A stretch of DNA of 64,000 bases, taken from assembly GCA_013822735.1 (NCBI GenBank), contig PNKZ01000001.1:186001-250000 (forward strand). Direction: 5' to 3'. Positions 34,642 to 43,152 of this stretch are shown one piece after another; positions within the stretch are counted from its first letter, which is position 1, and each line of letters begins with the position of its first letter. The stretch comes from Pirellula sp. (GTDB taxonomy: Bacteria; Planctomycetota; Planctomycetia; Pirellulales; PNKZ01). A program made the translations under genes and the position numbers. The notes below the pieces were generated by a model. It was not told the origin of the DNA. It made no database searches and saw only the letters and a list, made by a program, of their open reading frames with translations.

Positions 34642-35418
34642 CTAAGGGGAGCCTACGAACTGCAGGCGGAAGTTGCCGGGGGTTTGGTTGAAGCGGCGGC
34701 GGAAGTGGATGGTGAAGCGCGAGGGGTCGTCGTAGCCGACGCGCTTGGCGATTTGGCCGACGGCGAGTTGCGAGCGTTGCAACAGGTCGGCCGCTTTTTG
34801 GAGCCGTAGCTCGATGAGGTAGTCGCGAAACGAGAGGCCGGTTTCGTCGCGAAAGAGTCGTGCTAAATGGCCGGGGCTGCAACCGGCGACCTCGCGCGCG
34901 AGCCGCGGCAGGCGCATGCTTTCGTGAAAGTGGAACGCCAGATACGCGCAGGCCCGCGCGCACGGATCGCGGGGGAGCGAGGCGTCGTCGGTGGCGGCGG
35001 CGAGGCGAAACCAAACGGCGTCGAGATGGGCGACGGCCGCATGTTCGGCCGCTTCGGCGTCGCCCGCCGCGACGGCGTCGACCAACGGGCGATGCGATTC
35101 AAAGAGCACGCCTAGATCGGGCCAGCAATGCCGGAGCGTTTGCAGGCGGAATTCGCTCTGCGCGGCGAACGCGGCTTGCCACGAGGGGGCGAGGCCGGGG
35201 ACGTCGGCAAGCTCGATGATCGAGCGATGCAGCGCGCCGTCGGCGGCTGCGAACTTTCGGTAGTCGCCGGCCTCGGCCGCGGCGCGCAGCCGACGGAAGC
35301 ATTCGAGCGGTTTGCGCGGTGCGACGCCGCTCTGCACGCGCGCGGCTGCGTGGCGCGCGGCGAAGCCTTCGAGCACGGCCCGAAGGTTCGTGACCGCTTT
35401 CATCGGGGTGATGGTCAT
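34642..35418 (-). CDS. FCD-domain / AraC-type transcriptional regulator
   Basis: A 258-residue regulator with an unusual order. Residues about 15-150 look like the FCD ligand-binding domain normally found at the C-terminus of GntR-type regulators: DGALHRSIIELADVPGL, then ESHRPLVDAVAAGDAEAAEHAAVAHL, with the His/Asp metal-site pattern. Residues about 158-258 are a double helix-turn-helix AraC DNA-binding domain: HESMRLPRLAREVAGCSPGHLARLFRDETG, and IAKRVGYDDPSRFTIHFRRRFNQTPGNFR. No GntR-type winged helix is present. It is divergent from an aldolase/sialidase-like operon and probably controls it in response to an acidic sugar or metabolite. Confidence 0.85.
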   Translation of the reverse strand: MTITPMKAVTNLRAVLEGFAARHAAARVQSGVAPRKPLECFRRLRAAAEAGDYRKFAAADGALHRSIIELADVPGLAPSWQAAFAAQSEFRLQTLRHCWPDLGVLFESHRPLVDAVAAGDAEAAEHAAVAHLDAVWFRLAAATDDASLPRDPCARACAYLAFHFHESMRLPRLAREVAGCSPGHLARLFRDETGLSFRDYLIELRLQKAADLLQRSQLAVGQIAKRVGYDDPSRFTIHFRRRFNQTPGNFRLQFVGSP

Positions 35419-35603
35419 GCGGGGGGAAGTGGTGAGTGGTGAGTGGTGCGCGGCGGGGGAAGGGGTGGTCGGTTGTCGGTTCTATGTGAATTCGCGCGCT
35501 GCCTTAAGTCAATGCGCGGCTATCGATTTCGTCGCTTTGCGGCGAGAATTGCAGATGTCGTTCGTACCGCTCGCAGGCAGCCGTAATAGGAGAGTTTCCA
35601 GTC

Positions 35604-36497
35604 ATGCACGAAAACATCTACGGGATCGTCGCGCCGATGGTGACGCCGTTTCGCACCGACGGGTCGCTCGATGAGGACGCGCTCCGCGAAGAGACTCGCT
35701 ATCTGATCGAAGGGGCGAAGGTGCACGGCCTCGCGGTGTGCGGCAGCACGGGCGAAGGGCATACGCTCTCGACCGACGAAACGAAGCGAATTACGGCGAT
35801 TGTGAGCGAGGTGTCGGCGGGGCGCGTGCCGGTGATCACGGGCATCATCGCCGACAGCACGGCGGCCGTGATCGAGCGCGGGCGCGCGGTGCGATCGTTC
35901 GGCGTGGCGGCGCTGCAGGTCACGCCCGTGCATTATGTATTTCGGCCGGATGACGATGCGATGGTGCGGCACTTCGCCGACATCGCCGCGGCGACCGAAT
36001 TGCCGATCATCATTTACAACGTCGTGCCGTGGACGTATCTCTCGCCTGCGCTGTTGACGCGCATCATCGACGAAGTGCCGGGCGTGATTGGTGTGAAACA
36101 GAGCGCCGGCGACATGAAGCTGCTGGCCGACTTGCTGCTGATGGCGGGGAAGCGCTCGCGCATTATGTCGGCCGTGGACGCGCTCTTGTATCCCTCGTTC
36201 ACGCTCGGATCGGTCGGCGCGATTGCGGCGATACTCACGGCGGCGCCGACATTGTGTGTAGACCTGTGGAACGCGTCGCAAGCCGGCGACCACCAGCGAG
36301 GGCTCGCATTGCACGAGAAGCTGCTGCCGATTTGGAACGCGATCTTCGATCAGAACCTGCCGGCGAACGTGCGCTACTGCATGGAGCTGCAAGGACGTCG
36401 CGGGGGAGTGCCCCGCCCTCCGATGTCGCCGAGCTCGCCGGCGCAGAAGAAGAACATCCGCGCGGCGATCGAGGCCGCCGGGTTGTTGAAGGCCTGA
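35604..36497 (+). CDS. Dihydrodipicolinate synthase/N-acetylneuraminate lyase family aldolase
   Basis: A 297-residue class I aldolase of the DapA/NanA family. The pyruvate-binding GSTGEG is at 47-52, the proton-relay Tyr138 lies in IIIYNVVPW, and the Schiff-base Lys165 in VIGVKQSAGD. The C-terminal GGVPRPPMSP is also typical. Family members cleave or form bonds to pyruvate in lysine synthesis, sialic acid, or keto-sugar catabolism. An AGGAGA sequence lies upstream of the ATG. Because it stands divergent from an FCD-type regulator and beside a LamG/sialidase gene, a catabolic role (sialic-acid-like or keto-deoxy-sugar) is more likely than lysine synthesis. Confidence 0.88.
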   Translation: MHENIYGIVAPMVTPFRTDGSLDEDALREETRYLIEGAKVHGLAVCGSTGEGHTLSTDETKRITAIVSEVSAGRVPVITGIIADSTAAVIERGRAVRSFGVAALQVTPVHYVFRPDDDAMVRHFADIAAATELPIIIYNVVPWTYLSPALLTRIIDEVPGVIGVKQSAGDMKLLADLLLMAGKRSRIMSAVDALLYPSFTLGSVGAIAAILTAAPTLCVDLWNASQAGDHQRGLALHEKLLPIWNAIFDQNLPANVRYCMELQGRRGGVPRPPMSPSSPAQKKNIRAAIEAAGLLKA

Positions 36498-36572
36498 TCG
36501 CGTGGCGCCGCGCGTGTTGACCCTCGTGACCGACGTGAATCAAGACGTAGAAACCCTAGGAAGGCCTTGCCG

Positions 36573-38378
36573 ATGACTCGCGAGCTGACGCATATCAAGT
36601 TAGCCGGCGTTCTGCTGGTTTTGTGGGCTTTTGGCGGCGTGATCAGTACCGAGGCCGGCGAGCCGGCAGCTGCCGCCGTCGAGTGGCATCTCGATGGCCC
36701 GGAGCCGGGCGTGAAGGTGCATGGCACGGTGGCGCGCGCCGCGGGCGCTGTCGGAGAGTGCTTGGTGGTCGACGGCGAATCGCTCGTGGAGCTACAAGAG
36801 AGCGGCAGGCTCAACGGCGGTGAGCAGGGCTTTACGTTCTCTGTTTGGTTCAATCCGTACGATCTCGACGGCGGACAGCAAGTGATCGCCGCGAAGAATC
36901 GCTACGCGCTCGGCGAGCGGCAATGGAGCATTGTGATGGAGCCCGGCGGTACGCTGAGCGCGTACCTGTCGCAAGGGAAGTGGCAGGTGATTGCGACTCG
37001 CGTGAAGCCGGAGCCGGGGCGGTGGCATCAGGCGACGCTCACCGTGGGGCCTGCGAAGGCCGTGCTGTATGTCGACGGTAAGCCTGTGGGCGAGGCGACG
37101 CTTGCCCAACCGCTCGCGCCGACGGCCGCTCCGATCACGCTGGGAGGGGTCAACGACGATGGCCGGCTACGGCAGCAATTGCTGGGGGCCGTGGATGAAG
37201 CGCACTACCAGGAGCGGGTGCTCACCGCGGAACAGGTGGCCGCGGCGTATCGATCGATTGACGCGAGGCACGAGATACCGAAGCCGGAAGTGTCCGACGT
37301 TCCGCTGTGGTTAGCGGAGGGACCGGTGCCGAAGGCCGCCGCGTTGAGCGACGCGCAAGGCGTTCGCTTCCATGTGATCAAGGCTCACGAGCCGGAGCGC
37401 GACGGCTACATCTGGCTACACGGCGTGGGACTCGCTTGGCACAAGGGAAAGCTGTACGCCTCGTTTGGTCATAACAAGGGGAGCGAGAACACGGCCGGCG
37501 AGCTGGCCTGCGGTCGGGTGAGCGGCGACGGCGGAAAGACCTGGAGCGACACGTTCACGATCGGCGTCGGTCGCGAGCGCGACAGCGCGGTGAGCCACGG
37601 CGTGTTCTTGTCACACGGCGGAGAGCTGTGGGCGTTTCACGGCGCCTTCACCGGACGGATGAAGGACGTGCATACCCGAGCTTACCGGCTGGATGAATCG
37701 TCCGGTGTGTGGAAAGAGCAGGGGAGCGTCGTCGACGGCGGCTTCTGGCCGATGCAAGAGCCGCTGAAAATGGCCGACGGCAATTGGATCATGTCGGGCG
37801 TGCATGTGGGGGATGGTAATCCGGCCGCCGTGGCCGTGAGCCGCGGCGCCGACCTGACGAAGTGGGAGCAAGTGCGGATTCCCAAGCCGGATCGCCAGAA
37901 TATGTGGGGAGAGTCGACCGTGATCGTCGACGGCGCTCGGGTCATGAACATCGCGCGCTTCGGCGGCAAGCCGACGGCCGTGGTAGCGGTCAGCGAAGAC
38001 TATGGGAGCAACTGGACGAAGTCGCTGCCGAGCAACCTGCCGATGGCGACCTCGAAGCCGTACGCCGGTACGTTGAGCACCGGCCAAAGATATCTCGTTT
38101 GCACGACGACGGCCGACACCGGCGGGCGCCGCGCGCCGCTCACGATTGCCGTGGGCCGTGCGGGAGAGAACGGCTTTCGCAAGATCTTCCGGATCCGCAA
38201 TGCCGAGAGTTCCGCGGGCCCCGGCGAGTCCGACGCTCGGGCTTCGCTTTCTTACCCTTATGCGGTCGAGCACGACGGCCATCTCTACGTCGGCTACTCC
38301 AACTCGGGCGGCCGACGGGGGAATCACAATAGCGCCGAGTTGGCGATCGTCCCCGTGGCGTCGCTCACGGTCGACTAG
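36573..38378 (+). CDS. Secreted LamG and sialidase-fold protein
   Basis: A protein of about 601 residues. A signal peptide (about 7-28) is followed by a LamG/concanavalin-like domain (about 40-225: FTFSVWFNPYDLDGGQ, LYVDGKPVGEATL, GAVDEAHYQERVLTAEQV), then a sialidase-type propeller with Asp-boxes VSGDGGKTWSD and VSEDYGSNWTKS. It ends with NHNSAELAIVPVASL. AGGAAGG lies 8 nt before the ATG at 36573. It follows the aldolase by 75 nt. The pairing suggests extracellular release of an acid sugar and cleavage of it inside the cell. Catalytic residues cannot be proven by eye. Confidence 0.82.
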   Translation: MTRELTHIKLAGVLLVLWAFGGVISTEAGEPAAAAVEWHLDGPEPGVKVHGTVARAAGAVGECLVVDGESLVELQESGRLNGGEQGFTFSVWFNPYDLDGGQQVIAAKNRYALGERQWSIVMEPGGTLSAYLSQGKWQVIATRVKPEPGRWHQATLTVGPAKAVLYVDGKPVGEATLAQPLAPTAAPITLGGVNDDGRLRQQLLGAVDEAHYQERVLTAEQVAAAYRSIDARHEIPKPEVSDVPLWLAEGPVPKAAALSDAQGVRFHVIKAHEPERDGYIWLHGVGLAWHKGKLYASFGHNKGSENTAGELACGRVSGDGGKTWSDTFTIGVGRERDSAVSHGVFLSHGGELWAFHGAFTGRMKDVHTRAYRLDESSGVWKEQGSVVDGGFWPMQEPLKMADGNWIMSGVHVGDGNPAAVAVSRGADLTKWEQVRIPKPDRQNMWGESTVIVDGARVMNIARFGGKPTAVVAVSEDYGSNWTKSLPSNLPMATSKPYAGTLSTGQRYLVCTTTADTGGRRAPLTIAVGRAGENGFRKIFRIRNAESSAGPGESDARASLSYPYAVEHDGHLYVGYSNSGGRRGNHNSAELAIVPVASLTVD

Positions 38379-38410
38379 CGAGCACGTTTTCACGAGTAGC
38401 GCAACAGAAA

Positions 38411-38454
38411 CGCCCCCTTCATCCCAGGCTCGGGTGAAGGGGGCGTTCTATTTT
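38411..38454. terminator. Bidirectional intrinsic terminator
   Basis: A perfect 11-bp stem CGCCCCCTTCA (38411-38421) with TGAAGGGGGCG (38435-38445), followed by TTCTATTTT on the plus strand; on the minus strand the stem is followed by TTTCTGTT. It ends the aldolase/LamG operon and also serves cspA, convergent from the right. Confidence 0.88.
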
Positions 38455-38529
38455 GGTCGTCTGACTTCGCCGTCTCATCAGCTTAGGACAAGCCGCGAGG
38501 TTGCGAAGCGTTCGCACGCGTGCGAGCGA

Positions 38530-38727
38530 CTAGGCGAGTTCGACGTTTTCGGCGCAAGGCCCCTTCGGACCGCGGCCTTCGGTGTACGTGACCTTCTGGC
38601 CTTCTTGCAGGCTATCGAATTGAACGCCCTTGAGCGCCTTCGAATGGAAGAAGATGTCCTTATCCGTCGTCGTCTTGATGAACCCAAAACCCTTGTCCGT
38701 CAACTTCTTGATTGTGCCTTCGGGCAT
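38530..38727 (-). CDS. cspA: Cold-shock protein
   Basis: A 65-residue CspA-family protein with one cold-shock OB-fold. RNA-binding motifs RNP1 (KGFGFI) and RNP2 (DIFFHSKAL) are present, and GPKGPCAENVELA ends it. It binds single-stranded nucleic acid and acts as an RNA chaperone. The ATG at 38727 has AGAAGG upstream; the in-frame extension to 38895 is unlikely. The 509-nt region upstream may include a long 5' leader of the kind that controls csp genes. Confidence 0.93.
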   Translation of the reverse strand: MPEGTIKKLTDKGFGFIKTTTDKDIFFHSKALKGVQFDSLQEGQKVTYTEGRGPKGPCAENVELA

Positions 38728-39236
38728 GTCCGTACCTTCTCGAAATAAATGTCTCTTAGTGACGCCGTCAGGCAATGTTGCCGGATTCATGTCGCCGCTA
38801 CCTGTCAGCAGTGTACTCCTTCTGCCGACGATTTCGCAGGACCCTTGGGCAAGAAAATGGAGGAATCTAGGGAAACAAAATGCCCAGATTGTCACCGTTT
38901 TGAGAATCCGTCCCCGCCAATGGCAGATTCGCTGGTGGAATTGAGCATCGCTCGGAGGCCCAGCACCGCCGGCACGCGAGAATGTGTATACGGCTTTCGT
39001 GGGATTTCCGGTGCGATTTCGTCCAACTCGCGAGTTCGCCCGCGATTCGACCGTGCCTGCAAGGCGCGCCCGCTATAATTCAGCTTCGCGGCCTACTTCT
39101 TGAATTGGTCCCGCTCTTTTGGAGCGACTCTTTTGACCGAGCGAGCCGCGGTTTCATTTTTGCGGCTCAGGCGGATGCCGCGTTTCGAAGGACCGTGCCC
39201 GCGTAGGGGTGGTCCTCTTTCTGATTGCGAGAAGCC
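38728..39236. other. Long divergent region, cspA / transglutaminase homologue
   Basis: About 509 nt. For cspA, a long leader RNA is plausible. A TATAAT hexamer near 39073 on the plus strand could serve the downstream gene, but no well-spaced -35 is evident. I see no gene here. Confidence 0.4.
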
Positions 39237-40064
39237 ATGTTGATTCGAGTCGGGTTTGAGATCGATTTTCAGTTTCCTGAGCCGACGGCGCTGATCGTGA
39301 TGCTCAGCCTGCATCCGCTGCGGTCTCCCACGGTTAGGGAATACGAGAACCTGCAAGTCGAGCCGATGGTTCCGATTTCGCATTATTACGACCTCAACGG
39401 CAATCGCTGCGGTCGGGCGGTCGTGCCCGCCGGGCGTGTGCGGTTTCACAACAATGCAGTTGTCGAAGATTGCGGTCTGCCCGACCTGCAAGTACCCAAC
39501 GCGGCGCAGATCAATGTGCAGGACCTGCCGCAAGACGTGCTGCAGTTCCTGATTGCCAGCCGCTATTGCGAAGTCGATAGCGAACTGAAGGACATCGCCT
39601 GGAACCTCTTCTCCAATACACAGCCCGGCTGGCCGCGCGTGCAAGCCGTCTGCGACTTTGTGCATCGACACATTCGCTTCGACTACCAGCAAGCGCGCTC
39701 CAACCGCACGGCGCTGGAAGTCTATCGCGAGCGCGCCGGCGTTTGCCGCGACTATATGCACTTGGCAATTACGTTCTGCCGCAGCTTGAATATTCCGGCC
39801 CGGTATTGCACCGGTTATCTGGGCGATATCGGCGTCCCTCCGGCGGCCAGTCCCATGGACTTCAGTGCTTGGTTCGAAGTGTTTTTGGGAGGCCAGTGGT
39901 ATACGTTCGACGCGCGCAACAATACGCCGCGCATCGGCCGGGTGCTGATGGCTCGAGGCCGCGACGCCGCCGACGTAGCGCTCACGACCACGTTCGGCGT
40001 GAATCAGTTGTTGTCATTCAAGGTCTGGACCGATGAGGTTCGAACGGCCGCATTCGCTCATTAA
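39237..40064 (+). CDS. Bacterial transglutaminase-like protein lacking the catalytic His
   Basis: A protein of about 275 residues with a Bact_transglu_N domain (FEIDFQFPEPTALIVMLSLHP) and transglutaminase core. The nucleophile Cys170 lies in AGVCRDYMHLAITFCR and the third triad residue Asp225 in WYTFDAR. Where relatives have MDFHAW, this protein has MDFSAW, giving Ser210 in place of the catalytic His, and FDARNN where I expect FDARHN. It may be an inactive pseudoenzyme or use another base. The ATG at 39237 was chosen over the TTG at 39225. A gamma-glutamylcyclotransferase gene follows after 18 nt. Confidence 0.82.
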   Translation: MLIRVGFEIDFQFPEPTALIVMLSLHPLRSPTVREYENLQVEPMVPISHYYDLNGNRCGRAVVPAGRVRFHNNAVVEDCGLPDLQVPNAAQINVQDLPQDVLQFLIASRYCEVDSELKDIAWNLFSNTQPGWPRVQAVCDFVHRHIRFDYQQARSNRTALEVYRERAGVCRDYMHLAITFCRSLNIPARYCTGYLGDIGVPPAASPMDFSAWFEVFLGGQWYTFDARNNTPRIGRVLMARGRDAADVALTTTFGVNQLLSFKVWTDEVRTAAFAH

Positions 40065-40082
40065 TCGACGAGGAATCGCTCG

Positions 40083-40535
40083 ATGGAGGCGTGGTATTTC
40101 GCCTACGGCAGCAATCTTTTGGGCTCACAGTTGGCGGCCCGCATCGGCTCGGCGGTCGGCGGCGGCGGGCAACCGCCGCGCCGTGCGCGTCTCGCCGACC
40201 ATCGCTTGGTCTTCCAACACCCGAAGCGGGAGCGTCCGGCGTTTGCCAACATCGTTCCCGGCGGCGAAGGCGTGCTCGGCGTCGTCTATTGCTTTACCCC
40301 GGCCGATTTTCAATTGCTCGACCGCTACGAAGCCGGCTACGAGCGGCGGACGATCCTCGTTCAATCTACCGACGGCGAGCAACTGCCGGCGGAGACGTAT
40401 ATCATGCGCGCGGAGGACACAGGAGCCTTCGGGCGGCCCGACGCCGATTACCTGCAGCGCATTCTCGACGGTGCGAAGCGGCACGGCCTGCCGGAGGAAT
40501 ATCTCGCGAGCATCGTGGCCGTCGCCGCCGGCTAG
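40083..40535 (+). CDS. Gamma-glutamylcyclotransferase family protein
   Basis: A 150-residue GGCT-fold protein. The signature YxxYGS appears as WYFAYGSNLL at the N-terminus, and the conserved Glu region as LLDRYEAGYERRTI. GGCT enzymes release 5-oxoproline from gamma-glutamyl peptides. It is co-directional with and 18 nt downstream of the transglutaminase homologue; both act on or near glutamyl groups, which makes a common pathway thinkable but unproven. Confidence 0.85.
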   Translation: MEAWYFAYGSNLLGSQLAARIGSAVGGGGQPPRRARLADHRLVFQHPKRERPAFANIVPGGEGVLGVVYCFTPADFQLLDRYEAGYERRTILVQSTDGEQLPAETYIMRAEDTGAFGRPDADYLQRILDGAKRHGLPEEYLASIVAVAAG

Positions 40536-40719
40536 CGCACCCCTTGGACGGCATGCGCAGTCGACCGGCTTGCGACGGTTATCCGACGGGGGCGTGGACT
40601 GCAATGAGCACAGTGCCGGATGTTCCCGCGCCGCGGCAAATCGTGATTTGCTCCTTCGTCGGGCGACGATAGCTTAAGCAAGGTCCGTGATCTCCGTTCT
40701 TGAGAGAGGTAGCAACAGC

Positions 40720-40944
40720 ATGGGAATCCTCGCACGCAAACAAGGCGATGAGTTCGTCATTACCTCCGATCGCACCTCGGGCGAAGTTCCTACCAACCGG
40801 CCGCCGAAGAAGCTGATTCTCGACGTCTATCAGATCTGGACCGGTCAAGCCTGGTCGACGACGATGTCGGAAGCGAAGACCTTTGCCTCGCTCGACACGG
40901 CCGACGACTACGTCCGCGCCAACCTCCGCTCGATGATGGCGTAA
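40720..40944 (+). CDS. Small conserved-looking unknown protein
   Basis: A 74-residue protein starting MGILARKQGDEFV and ending in ADDYVRANLRSMMA, with YQIWTGQAWS in the middle. It has no signal peptide. GAGAGG lies upstream at slightly long spacing. An in-frame ATG at 40687 would add 11 residues. No family recognised. Confidence 0.55.
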   Translation: MGILARKQGDEFVITSDRTSGEVPTNRPPKKLILDVYQIWTGQAWSTTMSEAKTFASLDTADDYVRANLRSMMA

Positions 40945-41135
40945 GGCGAATTTCTCAACGACGTTTCCTTGGCGCGCGTCACTGCGGCCAACCTCATGCA
41001 CGTCAGCCCGTTTCCGAGCGCTCGCGCCGGACGCCTGTTCTGGCGGGGCGCGAGTATTGCGGTTTTGTCATGTTGCGGTGACGGCCGGAGTCGATAAACT
41101 CCGCTAATTGCCCAATTTGCAGCTAGGAAACAGTA

Positions 41136-43082
41136 ATGACGATGCCCGCAAGTTCCCTCGTCGGCGAAATCCCCCGCGGCGATTGGAACGGCTTCCGCAA
41201 GTACTTCCGTTACGACTTCACTTCCGGCTTCCTCGTCTTTCTCATCGCGCTGCCGCTCTGCCTCGGCATCTCGCTCGCCTCGGGCTATCCGGCCGTCGCC
41301 GGCGTGTTCACGGCGATCGTCGGCTCCATTCTCACGAGCCTGCTGAGCAACTCCGAACTCACGATCAAAGGCCCCGCCGCGGGGCTCATCGTCATCGTCG
41401 TCGGCTGCGTCACGAGCTTCGGCTTCACCGGCGGCGTCGATCCCGCGGCCGACCTTCAGGCCTATCGCATGGCGCTGGCCGTCGGCGTCGTGGCCGGCGT
41501 CATTCAAGTGTTGTTCGGCCTCGCACGCTTCGGCGTCTTGGGCGACTTCTTCCCCACGGCCGTGGTCCACGGCATGCTCGCGGCCATCGGCGTGATCATC
41601 ATGCTCAAGCAGATTCCGGTCGCGCTGGGCGAATCCGCCAAAGGCACTCCCTTTGAAATCCTGCAAAACATGCCGCACACGCTCGCCAACGCCAATCCGC
41701 AGATTGCGCTGATCGGCATCGTGAGTCTCGTCATTCTCTTCGGTAAGCCGCTCATCAACGTCGCTTGGGTCAAACGCATACCCGGGCAACTCGTCGTGCT
41801 CCTCGTTGCGGTGCCGCTCGGCATGTATTTCGACCTGCCGCACACGCATCGCGTTTCGTTCTTCGGCAGCGAGTACGAGATCAACGAAAAGTTTCTCGTC
41901 AGCGTCCCGTCGAATCTGTTCAGCGCCATCACGTTTCCCGAATGGTCCGCGCTCCGGCAAGTCGTCGCTTGGAAGTGGGTCTTGATGTTCGCGCTCATCG
42001 GCTCGTTGGAGTCGCTGCTCAGCGGCAAAGCGATCGACATGGTCGACCCTTGGAAGCGGAAGACGGCCCTCAATCGCGACATCGTCGCCGTCGGCATCGC
42101 CAACACGGTCGCTTCGTTCATCGGCGGCCTACCGATGATCTCAGAAATCGTCCGCAGCAAGGCCAATATCGACGCCGGCGCCCGCACGCGCTTTGCCGAC
42201 CTTTGGCACGGCCTGTTCTTGCTCGGCTTCGTCGCGCTCGTGCCGTCGCTCATCCATCGCATCCCGCTCGCCGCGCTCGCGGCGATGCTCGTCTACACCG
42301 GCTTCCGGCTCGCCTCGCCGCGCGAGTTCGTCAACGTCTTCCACATCGGCCGCGAACAGCTCATCGTCTTCAGCTGCACCATCGTCGGCGTGCTCGCCAC
42401 CGACTTGCTCGTCGGCATCGTCATCGGCATTCTCGTGAAGCTCGTCATTCACACCTACAACGGGGTGCCGCTCCGCTCCCTCTTCAAAGCCTTCTTGGAA
42501 GTGGAAGATATCGACGAACAGACGACGCTCATCCGCGCTTCGCAATCGGCCGTGTTCAGCAATTGGATTCCATTCAAGCGGCAGATCGAAGAGCTCGGCC
42601 GCGTGCAACGCCGCAACGTCATCGTCGACCTCTCCGATACGAAGCTCGTCGACCATAGCACGATGGAACGCTTGGAAGAACTGCGCGAAGAGTTCGAGCA
42701 CGACGGGCTCCACCTTTCCATCATCGGCCTCGTGGGGCACTTACAACTCTCCGGCCACGCGATGGCCGCGCGCCGTCGCGCGATGGCGCGCCGCCGACGG
42801 ATCACCATCGTCGTCGATGCCGAACTCGAAGAAACGCTCGTCGCCAAAGTGCTGGAAGCGGGCGCCTCCGGTTACACGACGCTTCCTTGCCACGGCGTCG
42901 GCCGGCGCACCCGATCGGGCGAGCGCGCGCCCGGCGAGCAGCCGCAAGTGCGGGTCGAGACGATCGTGCCCGAGGTCGTTATGGAGCGCATCGTCGATTA
43001 CCTCCACCGCGATCTCCTGGTAAAACACAGAGCGACGATCGCGGTCGAGCACGTTGAAGTGCTGCGGGCCGAACAATTCTGA
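41136..43082 (+). CDS. SulP-family anion transporter fused to STAS and SbtB-like PII domains
   Basis: A 648-residue membrane protein. Residues about 20-430 form the SulP transport domain (AGVFTAIVGSILTSLLSNSEL, TIKGPAAGLIVIV, IGSLESLLSGKAID, FIGGLPMISEIVRSKANI). Residues about 448-548 are a STAS domain (NVIVDLSDTKLVDHSTMERL). Residues 552-648 look like an SbtB/CPII-type PII domain: GASGYTTLPCHGVGRRTRSG, then VRVETIVP and a C-terminal VEVLRAEQF. SulP members of the BicA class carry bicarbonate; others carry sulfate. An AGGA site precedes the ATG. The fused PII-like domain suggests nucleotide-controlled anion (likely bicarbonate) uptake. Confidence 0.85.
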   Translation: MTMPASSLVGEIPRGDWNGFRKYFRYDFTSGFLVFLIALPLCLGISLASGYPAVAGVFTAIVGSILTSLLSNSELTIKGPAAGLIVIVVGCVTSFGFTGGVDPAADLQAYRMALAVGVVAGVIQVLFGLARFGVLGDFFPTAVVHGMLAAIGVIIMLKQIPVALGESAKGTPFEILQNMPHTLANANPQIALIGIVSLVILFGKPLINVAWVKRIPGQLVVLLVAVPLGMYFDLPHTHRVSFFGSEYEINEKFLVSVPSNLFSAITFPEWSALRQVVAWKWVLMFALIGSLESLLSGKAIDMVDPWKRKTALNRDIVAVGIANTVASFIGGLPMISEIVRSKANIDAGARTRFADLWHGLFLLGFVALVPSLIHRIPLAALAAMLVYTGFRLASPREFVNVFHIGREQLIVFSCTIVGVLATDLLVGIVIGILVKLVIHTYNGVPLRSLFKAFLEVEDIDEQTTLIRASQSAVFSNWIPFKRQIEELGRVQRRNVIVDLSDTKLVDHSTMERLEELREEFEHDGLHLSIIGLVGHLQLSGHAMAARRRAMARRRRITIVVDAELEETLVAKVLEAGASGYTTLPCHGVGRRTRSGERAPGEQPQVRVETIVPEVVMERIVDYLHRDLLVKHRATIAVEHVEVLRAEQF

Positions 43083-43152
43083 CGACGCCGCACGAGCCGC
43101 CGGTCGACGAGACCTGCGCCGCGCGGCCTGGCACGGCGGGCGGGCTCGACCA

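Noticed and set aside
43054-43152. Upstream start of the DTW protein
   Set aside because: It would overlap the SulP gene by 29 nt and add Arg/Ala-rich sequence before the conserved zinc cluster; possible but less likely than 43153.
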